From Simplicispira lacusdiani (GTDB taxonomy: Bacteria; Pseudomonadota; Gammaproteobacteria; Burkholderiales; Burkholderiaceae_C), in the NCBI RefSeq assembly GCF_003604195.1, contig NZ_QXGR01000005.1, positions 1 through 64,000 of the forward strand: 64,000 bases of DNA, given 5' to 3'. The position numbers were made by a program, and so were the translations under genes. Below, in pieces: positions 18,823 to 26,164 of the stretch; within the stretch, counting starts at the first letter, position 1, and each line of letters begins with the position of its first letter. The notes beneath the pieces were generated by a model. The model made no database searches and was not told where the DNA came from. It worked only from the letters and a program-made list of their open reading frames with translations.

Positions 18823-19486
18823 CGACGGCGGTCTGGCGGCGGCCGGCAGCATCGATTGCCTGCACGCCGACGGCGACCTGCTCGTGCTGGCCAAGCCCGC
18901 CGGCCTGCTGTGCGTGCCCGGGCGCGGCCCGGACAAGCAGGACTGCCTGAGCGCCCGCGCCCAGCAGCGCTGGCCCGAGGCCCTGGTGGTGCACCGGCTG
19001 GACCAGGCCACCTCGGGCCTGGTGCTGATGGCCCGCAACCTGGAGGCGCAGCGCCGCCTGAGCCAAGCCTTCGAGCAGCGCGCGGTGCGCAAGCGCTACC
19101 ACGCCGTCGTGGCCGGCCGCATGGCCCCGCAGCCAGACAATGCCTGGGCCGAGATCGACCTGCCCATCGCGGCCGACTGGGAGCGCCGCCCCCTGCGCGT
19201 GATCGACACCGAGCGGGGCAAGCCAAGCCTCACGCGCTGGCACGTGCTGGGCCATGACGACGCGGCCGGCACCACGCGCCTCGCCCTGGAGCCCGTGACC
19301 GGACGCACGCACCAGCTGCGCGTGCACCTCGCCGCCGTGGGCCATGCCATCCTGGGCGATGCGCTGTACGCCGACGCGCCCATCCATGCACAAGCCCCCC
19401 GGCTGCTGCTGCATGCCGCCTGGCTGGCCTTCGAGCACCCGGTCTCGGGCGAATGGCTGGAATTCACCTCGCCCGCGCCGTTCTGA
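18809..19486 (+). CDS. rluA: RluA-family pseudouridine synthase
   Basis: A 225-residue enzyme of the RluA family, which isomerises uridine in rRNA or tRNA. The catalytic motif is HRLDQATSG with Asp65. Other signatures are LLVLAKPAGLLCVPG, PVTGRTHQLRVHLAA and GHAILGDALYA. No S4 domain precedes it and the length matches RluA (23S U746 and tRNA U32) rather than RluC/D, so the symbol is likely but not certain. It overlaps the kinase gene by 14 bases. Confidence 0.85.
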   Translation: MAPPDDGGLAAAGSIDCLHADGDLLVLAKPAGLLCVPGRGPDKQDCLSARAQQRWPEALVVHRLDQATSGLVLMARNLEAQRRLSQAFEQRAVRKRYHAVVAGRMAPQPDNAWAEIDLPIAADWERRPLRVIDTERGKPSLTRWHVLGHDDAAGTTRLALEPVTGRTHQLRVHLAAVGHAILGDALYADAPIHAQAPRLLLHAAWLAFEHPVSGEWLEFTSPAPF

Positions 19487-19499
19487 ACCCAGGACCAGT

Positions 19500-20486
19500 T
19501 CACTTGCCGGCGCAGCGCTGCACGTTGTTGCGGCCGGTTTCCTTGGCGCGGTAGAGCGCCTTGTCGGCCTTGTTGACGAGCTGTTCGAACGTCAGGCCGG
19601 CTCCCTGGCCCAGCGTGGCCACGCCAATGCTCACGGTGACCGAAACCTGCGCCCCCTCCTCGTTCACGGTGACCTTCTGCCCGGCGATCACATGGCGCAG
19701 GGATTCGGCCAGGCCCAGCGCGCTGGCCTCGTCGGTTTCCGGCAGGACCAGCACGAACTCTTCCCCACCGAAACGCGCCACGGTGTCCACCCCATGGCGG
19801 GTGCGGGCCACGCAGGCGCTGGCGACGGCGCAGATCACCCGGTCGCCCGCCAGGTGCCCCCAGACATCATTGACCATCTTGAACAGATCGATATCCACCA
19901 CCATCACCGACAGCGGATGGCCGAAGCGCTCGGCCCGGCGGCATTCGTTCTCGCCCAGTTCCATCAGCGTGCGGCGATTGGACAGGCCGGTCAGCGAGTC
20001 GTTGGCCGCCAGCAGCTCCAACGTGGCGTTGAGCCGCTGCAGCAACTGGTTCTGCTCGGTCAGCTGGCGGTTGATCTCGGCGATCTCGACCTCCTGGCGC
20101 TTGCGATCGTCGATGTTGAAGGTCACGCCGATCAACCGCTGGCCGGGCGACGTGCTCTTGCCGTCCATGATCCGGCCGTAGTTGGCGAACCAGATCCATT
20201 CACCCGCCTTGGAACGCAGCCGGAATTCACACCGGTACTGGGCCGTGCGGCCCGAAAGATGGTCCTCGACGGCCTTCTGGACCCGTGGCAGGTCGTCCGG
20301 GTGGAACAGGCCGTAGATGCCTTGCACGTCGGCGACGATTTCCTCCTCGGTGAAGCCCAGTTCCTCGAAAGTCTTGTTCGCCTTGCGGGTCACCTCCCCT
20401 GTCAGCAGGTTGTTCTCCCACAGGTCCAGGCCGGCGGCCTCCAGGGCCAACTCCAGCCTTTCCTTGTTCAGGTCTGCTTCGCTCAT
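19500..20486 (-). CDS. PAS-GGDEF diguanylate cyclase
   Basis: A 328-residue cytosolic protein with an N-terminal PAS/PAC sensor (about 10-130, LELALEAAGLDLWENNLLTG), a short coiled linker and a GGDEF domain with active site GGEEF at residues 240-244. It should make cyclic di-GMP. The inhibitory I-site, RxxD five residues before GGEEF, reads HGVD here, so product feedback may be missing. The start ATG 20486 lies two bases after the stop of the DUF917 gene, so the two are coupled. Confidence 0.92.
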   Translation of the reverse strand: MSEADLNKERLELALEAAGLDLWENNLLTGEVTRKANKTFEELGFTEEEIVADVQGIYGLFHPDDLPRVQKAVEDHLSGRTAQYRCEFRLRSKAGEWIWFANYGRIMDGKSTSPGQRLIGVTFNIDDRKRQEVEIAEINRQLTEQNQLLQRLNATLELLAANDSLTGLSNRRTLMELGENECRRAERFGHPLSVMVVDIDLFKMVNDVWGHLAGDRVICAVASACVARTRHGVDTVARFGGEEFVLVLPETDEASALGLAESLRHVIAGQKVTVNEEGAQVSVTVSIGVATLGQGAGLTFEQLVNKADKALYRAKETGRNNVQRCAGK

Positions 20487-20488
20487 GG

Positions 20489-21667
20489 TCAGGCGGGCAG
20501 CGCCCCCGCGTAGCCCAGGTTGCGCAGCAGCGCGGCGAACGACGCCACCACGCCAGGCGTGCCGCACAGCTTTTCCGCGGCACGCACCTGGATCACGCTG
20601 ACCATCTTTCCGGTGCTCTTGCCGGCGGTCGCGTCGAAGTATTCCGCCAGGTCGTCGCTGGCGTTGGAAAAGCCCCGTCCCGTGCTTTCGGAGTAGTAGC
20701 AGATGGAGTCGGGCGCGACGATGTCGGGCGCGGTGCTCGACGCCGAGTACATGATGAGGTTCTCGTTCAGGTTGTAGAGGTAGTGCGTCTGCGTGCTGTG
20801 CGCGGGATCGGTGGTGTTGTCCAGGCGAATGACGCCCGAGTCAAGCGATGCGCTCGACGTGGATTGCGTCACCGCCGTGATGTAGAAGTTGGTCACGACG
20901 GCGCTGGCGGCGCGGCCGGTGATCAGGGAGATCATCGCGGCCAGTTCGGCCGACGTGGGCGGGCTGGCCGCCCCCAGCAGGAAGCGGCCCAGGGCGTGCG
21001 TCTGCCGCAGGGTTCCGGCGATATAGCTGCCCGCCAGGGCGTGGCCGTTGCCCGCGTTGGAAGGCCACATGGCGATCCCCGAATACCCGCCAAAGCCCCC
21101 CACCACGCCGCCCGCCAGGGTTTCGACCTTGGCCGCCGTGGCGGCATGGAGCAGCGCCGATTCGACGGCCCCGGGCGCCTCGGCATCGCTGGCCAGCGCG
21201 CAGGGGCACGGCGCCAGCAGCGGATTGCCCGTGAAGGTGGTCTGGGGCAGCTGCGGAACGGCACGCCCGGCGCCATCGCCGTCGACCACCCAGACCGCGC
21301 CCTGGGACATCGCGGCGCCAATCAGGGGCACCAGGGAGTTGATCGGACCGATCTCCACGGGAATGAAACAACCCAGCACGGCGTCGGTCCCGGTCTCCAG
21401 CACCCGCGTGGTGTTGCGGATCGAATGCTCGATGGCGGCCAGCGTCAGGTGGTCGGCCGCGTCGGGAGACCCCATGATGGCCAGCACGCAGGCGTTGGTC
21501 ACGCCGTCGTAGTCGCGCACCGCCACCGTGCCACTCCAGCCGCGCTGCTCCAGTTCCTGGAGGATGGCGAGCGCGTCGTGGTAGCTGCCGCCACCGCCGC
21601 TGGCGAGCACGGCGGCCCCGGCCGCGATGGCCTGGAAATCACTTAATCCGTATGCATGAATGTCCAT
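20489..21667 (-). CDS. DUF917 family protein
   Basis: A 392-residue protein of the DUF917 family, which is often linked with hydantoinase/oxoprolinase-type enzymes; desulfurase activity on thiohydantoins has been proposed for some members. Signatures are VLASGGGGSYHDAL near the N-terminus, VEIGPINSLVPLIGAAM, and VVDGDGAGRAVPQLPQTTF. The start is ATG 21667, because the frame further upstream only mirrors the opposite-strand SDR. It is translated just ahead of the diguanylate cyclase. The substrate is unknown. Confidence 0.82.
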   Translation of the reverse strand: MDIHAYGLSDFQAIAAGAAVLASGGGGSYHDALAILQELEQRGWSGTVAVRDYDGVTNACVLAIMGSPDAADHLTLAAIEHSIRNTTRVLETGTDAVLGCFIPVEIGPINSLVPLIGAAMSQGAVWVVDGDGAGRAVPQLPQTTFTGNPLLAPCPCALASDAEAPGAVESALLHAATAAKVETLAGGVVGGFGGYSGIAMWPSNAGNGHALAGSYIAGTLRQTHALGRFLLGAASPPTSAELAAMISLITGRAASAVVTNFYITAVTQSTSSASLDSGVIRLDNTTDPAHSTQTHYLYNLNENLIMYSASSTAPDIVAPDSICYYSESTGRGFSNASDDLAEYFDATAGKSTGKMVSVIQVRAAEKLCGTPGVVASFAALLRNLGYAGALPA

Positions 21668-21835
21668 GGCGCTTCTCCCGCTGGCGACCACGCTGCTGCA
21701 CCGCTCTTGGCGGGCGCGCGCCCTGGCACCAAGGCTAACCGACAACCGGCCTCGCGCAGGCTCAGTAAAACCCGCAGTTTTCCGGCTGTCATCCGCACGA
21801 CCCGCAGCCTTCGGCCAGGCGGGTACCATGCGGAA

Positions 21836-22594
21836 ATGCCTCAACACCTCACCATCCTGACCGGTGCATCGCGCGGCATGGGCCTGGCCATGGCGCGCCA
21901 GCTGCTGCGCCCCGGCCACACGCTGCTGTGCCTGTCGCGCCGCACCAACGCCACGCTGGCCAGCGAGGCCGCCGCCCAGGGCGCCACCCTGCTGCAATGG
22001 GAACAGGACCTGGCCGACGCCGGGCAGGCCGCCGAGCGCCTGCGCGGCTGGCTGCAGCAGGCCCCGGCAGGCGCCTTCGCCAGCGCCACCCTGATCAACA
22101 ACGCCGGGGTGATTCCCCCCATCGCGCCGCTGTCGGCCAGCGCGGGCGCCGACCTGGCCATGGCGCTGCGCGTGGGGTTGGAGGCGCCGATGCTGCTGTG
22201 CGCGGCCTTCCTGGGCGCCACCGAGGGCTGGGGCGTGCCGCGCAAGGTGCTCAACATTTCCTCGGGCCTGGGGCGCCGCGCCATGGCCTCGCAGGCCGCC
22301 TACTGCGCGGCCAAGGCGGGCATGGACCACTTCACGCGCTGCATGGCGCTGGACGAGGCCGGCAAGCCCCACGGCGCCAAGGTGTGCTCGCTGGCGCCCG
22401 GCGTGATCGACACCGACATGCAGGCGCAGCTGCGCGACGCGGCCCCCGACGCCTTCCCGGACCGCCAGAATTTCGCCAACCTCAAGACGGGTGGCCAGCT
22501 CACATCACCCCAGGACGCCGCCACCCGCGTGCTCGCCTGGCTGGACCGCGCGGACTTCGGCACGAACCCCGTGGCCGACGTGCGCGAAACATGA
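21836..22594 (+). CDS. Short-chain dehydrogenase/reductase
   Basis: A 252-residue classical SDR. The nucleotide-binding motif is TGASRGMG, the structural motif INNAGV, and the catalytic tetrad includes Ser in NISSGLG and YCAAK. The form resembles bacterial sepiapterin-reductase-like SDRs (length, NAGV, GVIDTDMQ), but the substrate cannot be fixed. It is divergent from the DUF917 gene, with 168 bases between starts. Confidence 0.9.
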   Translation: MPQHLTILTGASRGMGLAMARQLLRPGHTLLCLSRRTNATLASEAAAQGATLLQWEQDLADAGQAAERLRGWLQQAPAGAFASATLINNAGVIPPIAPLSASAGADLAMALRVGLEAPMLLCAAFLGATEGWGVPRKVLNISSGLGRRAMASQAAYCAAKAGMDHFTRCMALDEAGKPHGAKVCSLAPGVIDTDMQAQLRDAAPDAFPDRQNFANLKTGGQLTSPQDAATRVLAWLDRADFGTNPVADVRET

Positions 22595-22668
22595 AAGCCC
22601 CCCTGAGCCGCTGCGCGTCTTCCCCCAGGGGGGACGCCACCCGTGGCCCGGCCAAGCCGGTTCCACAG
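22595..22668 (+). repeat. Second dispersed repeat family, copy A
   Basis: Begins GCCCCCCTGAGCCGCTGCG and contains CAGGGGGGACGCCACCCGTG; the C-run and G-run arms pair. The same layout is found inverted at 43551-43668. I recall this element as common between genes in Comamonadaceae. Confidence 0.65.
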
Positions 22669-22691
22669 GCCGCAGACACTTACTCATTTAT

Positions 22692-22736
22692 TCATAGCTA
22701 TCAGCGCTTGACTGGCAAGCGCTAGAGGCCTTTTTC
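22692..22736 (+). repeat. Dispersed repeat copy 6
   Basis: A typical copy: TCATAGCTATCAGCGCTTG, then AAGCGCTAGAGGCCTTTTTC. It ends five bases before the AAGGAG of bktB, so it lies in that mRNA's leader. Confidence 0.85.
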
Positions 22737-22752
22737 ATTCAAGGAGATTCCC

Positions 22753-23937
22753 ATGACCCGTGAAGTCGTCGTCGTCAGCGCCGTGCGCACCGCCATTGGC
22801 ACCTTTGGCGGCAGCCTGAAGGATGTGCCGCCCACCACGCTGGGCGCGCTGGTGGTGCGCGAATCGCTCGCCCGCGCCAGCGTGGAGGGCAAGGACGTGG
22901 GCCATGTGGTGTTCGGCCACGTGGTCAACACCGAGCCGCGCGACATGTACCTCTCGCGCGTGGCGGCCATCGAGGGCGGCTGCGCCGAGGGCACGCCCGC
23001 GTTCAACGTCAACCGCCTGTGCGGCTCGGGCCTGCAGGCCATCGTGTCGGCGGCGCAGAGCATCCAGCTGGGCGACGCCGACGTGGCCATCGGCGGCGGC
23101 GCCGAGGTGATGAGCCGCGTGCCCTTCGCCAGCCTGAACATGCGCTGGGGCGCCCGCATGGGCGACACCAAGATGGTGGACATGATGATCGGCGCGCTGC
23201 ACGACCCCTTCCACAACATCCATATGGGCGTGACGGCCGAGAACATCGCCGCCAAATGGGGCATCACGCGCGAGGACCAGGACCGCCTGGCCGTGGAAAG
23301 CCACAACCGCGCCGAGCGCGCCACGCAGGCAGGCTATTTCAAGGACCAGATCGTGCCCGTGACCCTCAAGAGCAGGAAGGGCGACGTGCAGTACGCGACC
23401 GACGAGCACTTCCGCCCTGGCGCCACCATGGACGACATGGCCAAGCTCAAGCCCGTGTTCATCAAGGAAAACGGCACGGTGACTGCTGGCAACGCCTCGG
23501 GCATCAACGACGCAGCGGCCGCCGTGGTGCTGATGGACGCACAAGCCGCCCAGGCGCGCGGCGCCAAGCCGCTGGCGCGCCTGGTGGCCTACGCCCATGC
23601 TGGCGTGGACCCCAAGTACATGGGCATCGGCCCCGTGCCTGCCACGCAACTGGCGCTGAAGAAGGCCGGCCTCACGGTGAAGGATCTGGACGTGATCGAG
23701 GCCAACGAGGCCTTCGCGGCCCAGGCCTGCGCCGTCACCAAGGACCTGGGCCTGGACCCGGCCAAGGTCAACCCCAACGGCTCGGGCATCTCGCTGGGCC
23801 ACCCCATCGGCGCCACGGGCGCGCTGATCACCGTGAAGGCCCTGCACGAGCTGCAGCGCATCCAGGGCCGCTACGCGCTGGTGACCATGTGCATCGGCGG
23901 CGGCCAGGGCATCGCGGCCATCTTCGAGCGCATGTAA
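22753..23937 (+). CDS. bktB: Acetyl-CoA acetyltransferase / beta-ketothiolase
   Basis: A 394-residue thiolase very similar, as I recall it, to BktB of Cupriavidus necator, which condenses acetyl-CoA with acetyl- or propionyl-CoA for polyhydroxyalkanoates and works in beta-oxidation. Catalytic residues are Cys90 (NRLCGSGLQA), the histidine in SLGHPIGATGA, and Cys in TMCIGGGQG. Length is typical. AAGGAG stands at a proper distance before the ATG. The following Bug-receptor gene starts 63 bases on and could share a transcript. Confidence 0.92.
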   Translation: MTREVVVVSAVRTAIGTFGGSLKDVPPTTLGALVVRESLARASVEGKDVGHVVFGHVVNTEPRDMYLSRVAAIEGGCAEGTPAFNVNRLCGSGLQAIVSAAQSIQLGDADVAIGGGAEVMSRVPFASLNMRWGARMGDTKMVDMMIGALHDPFHNIHMGVTAENIAAKWGITREDQDRLAVESHNRAERATQAGYFKDQIVPVTLKSRKGDVQYATDEHFRPGATMDDMAKLKPVFIKENGTVTAGNASGINDAAAAVVLMDAQAAQARGAKPLARLVAYAHAGVDPKYMGIGPVPATQLALKKAGLTVKDLDVIEANEAFAAQACAVTKDLGLDPAKVNPNGSGISLGHPIGATGALITVKALHELQRIQGRYALVTMCIGGGQGIAAIFERM

Positions 23938-24000
23938 ATCCCTCACCCCGGGCGGCCCGCCCTGCCGCCCTTTTCCCGATTTGACGGAGACCCAAACCCC

Positions 24001-24978
24001 ATGATTCGCCAATTGCTGTCTTTCACCGCCCTGGCCCTGGCCATGGGCGCCCCGGCCCACGCGCAGGCCCCCGCCCCGGCATTCCCCAGCAAGCCGATCC
24101 GCCTGATCGTGCCCTTCCCGCCCGGCGGCGGCACGGACATCCTCTCGCGCCTGGTGGCGACCAAGCTCACCGAGGCCAACAAGTGGACCGTGGTGGCCGA
24201 CAACAAGGCCGGCGCGGGCGGCACCATCGGCATCGGCGAGGCGGTGAAGGCCGCGCCCACCGGCCATGACATCGTGATGGGCCAGAAGGACAACCTCGTC
24301 ATCGGCCCCTGGCTCTACAAGAACCTGCCCTGGGACCCGACCAAGGACCTGACGGCCGTGGCCCACGTGGCCTACACGCCCGTCATCATCGCCACCAGCG
24401 CCAACTCCCGGTTCAAGACCCTGGCCGATGTGATCACCGCCGCGCGCGCCGAACCCGGCAAGATCACTTACGGCTCGCCGGGCAACGGCACCTCCATCCA
24501 CCTGGCGGGAGACCTGTTCGAGAAGGCCGCCGGCATCAAGCTCAGCCACATCCCCTACAAGGGCTCCAACCCGGCCATGATGGACGCGCTGGCAGGCAAC
24601 GTGGACCTGCTGGTGTCGTCCGTGCCCTCGGCCATGGGCCAGATCAAGGCCGGCAAGCTACGCCCGCTGGCCGTCACCTCGGCCAAACGCAGTTCTTCCC
24701 TGCCCGATGTGCCCACCGTGGCCGAGTCCGGCTTCAAGGACTTCGACGTGAGCACCTGGTACGGCCTGTTCGCCCCCGCCGGCACGCCGCCCGCCGTGGT
24801 GGCCACGCTGAACGCCGAGGTCAACAAGCTGCTGGCCACGGCCGACATGAAGGCCGCCATCCACGCCCAGGGCGCCGAACCGCAAGCCCTGACGCCCGCG
24901 CAGTTCGACAGCCTGCTCAAGAGCGATCACGCCAAGTGGAAGGGCATCGTCGAAGCTTCGGGCGCAAAGATCGAGTAA
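24001..24978 (+). CDS. Bug family (TctC-type) tripartite tricarboxylate transporter receptor
   Basis: A 325-residue periplasmic binding protein. The signal peptide is MIRQLLSFTALALAMGAPAHAQ. The Bug signature PSKPIRLIVPFPPGGGTD is followed by WTVVADNKAGAGG and HIPYKGSNPAMMDAL. Such proteins bind carboxylates and usually partner with TctAB, which is absent here; orphan receptors are very common in this family of bacteria. The ligand is unknown. A shared terminator ends the gene. Confidence 0.93.
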   Translation: MIRQLLSFTALALAMGAPAHAQAPAPAFPSKPIRLIVPFPPGGGTDILSRLVATKLTEANKWTVVADNKAGAGGTIGIGEAVKAAPTGHDIVMGQKDNLVIGPWLYKNLPWDPTKDLTAVAHVAYTPVIIATSANSRFKTLADVITAARAEPGKITYGSPGNGTSIHLAGDLFEKAAGIKLSHIPYKGSNPAMMDALAGNVDLLVSSVPSAMGQIKAGKLRPLAVTSAKRSSSLPDVPTVAESGFKDFDVSTWYGLFAPAGTPPAVVATLNAEVNKLLATADMKAAIHAQGAEPQALTPAQFDSLLKSDHAKWKGIVEASGAKIE

Positions 24979-24988
24979 CGCAAAAAAA

Positions 24989-25010
24989 AAGGCTCCCGAG
25001 GGGAGCCTTT
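24989..25010. terminator. Bidirectional terminator between the Bug gene and uspA
   Basis: AAGGCTCCC and GGGAGCCTT form the stem. An A-run of nine on the left serves as the T-tract for the minus-strand usp gene; the plus strand has only a short TTT. It separates the two convergent genes. Confidence 0.92.
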
Positions 25011-25029
25011 CTGCTTCAGGGGGCGCGGT

Positions 25030-25467
25030 TCAGTCGCGCACCACCAGCACCGGCACGTGCACCAGGCCCAGCACACGCTGGGTGACGCTGCCCAGCACCA
25101 GCTTCTCGATGCCGCGGCGGCCATGCGAACCCATGATGATGATGTCGGCACCCGTGCTCTCGCGCGCACGCGCAATGCCCTCCTGCACGGCATGGCCCTC
25201 GCCCACCACGGTGTTGGCCTGCACGCCGGCCTCTTCCATGGCCTTCTTGGCGGCATCCAGGGCCGCATTGGCCTCGGCCGTGGCGGCACTGAGGTACTGG
25301 GCCTGACCGTAGGCGAAATCAGCACCCACGCCGGTGAACGGATAGGGGTCAATCACATACAGAACCGTGACGGCGCTGCCGAACGTCTTGGCCAGGCCTG
25401 CCGCCTTGGAAACAGCCAGCATCGAAGTGGGGGAACCGTCCACGGGGACCAGAATGTGCTTGAACAT
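25030..25467 (-). CDS. Universal stress protein (UspA family)
   Basis: A 145-residue single Usp domain. The N-terminal strand is MFKHILVPVDGSP and the ATP-binding G-x2-G-x9-GS pattern is visible as GSHGRRGIEKLVLGSVTQRV, so it is probably the nucleotide-binding type. Start ATG 25467 has AGGAG seven to ten bases upstream; the longer frame is not supported. Usp proteins support survival under stress in the cytoplasm. The gene is monocistronic and ends at a strong terminator. Confidence 0.94.
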   Translation of the reverse strand: MFKHILVPVDGSPTSMLAVSKAAGLAKTFGSAVTVLYVIDPYPFTGVGADFAYGQAQYLSAATAEANAALDAAKKAMEEAGVQANTVVGEGHAVQEGIARARESTGADIIIMGSHGRRGIEKLVLGSVTQRVLGLVHVPVLVVRD

Positions 25468-25635
25468 GGATGAACTCCTAGGGTTGATTGGAAGGTAGTC
25501 GCCCGGGCTCCGCAGGGGCCTGCGTCTGTGCATGCCAGTGTAACGCGCGCCTTCCCTGGCACCGGAGAATAAGGCGCTTTCATACCCCCGCTGCCACGGA
25601 AACGCAACGCCAGCCGCCAGCCCGGGCGGGCGCCG

Positions 25636-26037
25636 TCAGTCCCGGTGCTTGCCGTGGCCATGCCCCTTGCCATGGCCGTGCCCTTTGCCAGGGCCCTCGC
25701 CGCGCCCTGGGCCGCGTGGCGGCTCCTTCACGAAATACACCGGCTGGTTGCACGCGTCATAGCGGGCGCAGTGCTTGCGCCAGTTCTTGGCGTGCCCCGG
25801 GGGCACGTAGAGGTAGATCGGCGCACGCGGCACCACCACGGCAGGCTGATGAATCACCACCGGTTGCGGGTACAGCAGCGGCGGCGGCGGCGCGTTGCCG
25901 ATCTGGATGCGGCCGTAGACCCCGGGCGCGAGTTCGCCGCCGACCGTTGCGTTGACATAGGCCTGGGCATGCGCCGAACCGGTGGCCACCCCGAGCAGAG
26001 CGGCGCCGCAAAGCAGGAAATGCAGGCATGGTTTCAT
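25636..26037 (-). CDS. Exported small protein with His/Gly/Lys-rich tail
   Basis: A 133-residue protein with a signal peptide (MKPCLHFLLCGAALLGVATGSAHAQ). The mature part begins with YVNATVGGELAPGVYGRI, has a proline-rich centre and NWRKHCARYDACNQPVYFV with two cysteines that may pair. The last 20 residues repeat GHGHGK, possibly a metal-binding tail. I recall similar periplasmic or surface proteins in related bacteria, with no known function. GGTGTCC precedes the start; the ribosome site is modest. Confidence 0.8.
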   Translation of the reverse strand: MKPCLHFLLCGAALLGVATGSAHAQAYVNATVGGELAPGVYGRIQIGNAPPPPLLYPQPVVIHQPAVVVPRAPIYLYVPPGHAKNWRKHCARYDACNQPVYFVKEPPRGPGRGEGPGKGHGHGKGHGHGKHRD

Positions 26038-26106
26038 GGGACACCTCGTATGGAAGGAACAAACCAGCGGGACACAAGGGCGCGCCCTCGGGTATTCAAA
26101 AAAACA

Positions 26107-26164
26107 ACAAAAACCGCCACAAACGCTTACAAATAGAGCGCTAAATGCTATACATAGTATAGCT
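26107..26164 (-). repeat. Dispersed repeat copy 7
   Basis: On the minus strand it reads TATAGCATTTAGCGCTC, then GTAAGCGTTTGTGGCGG and a T-rich end. It fills the space between the large GGDEF-EAL gene and the exported small protein. Confidence 0.7.

Noticed and set aside
16618..19092. An 824-codon minus-strand frame opposite the hybrid kinase
   Set aside because: Antisense shadow of a gene with a complete domain set; no domain of its own.
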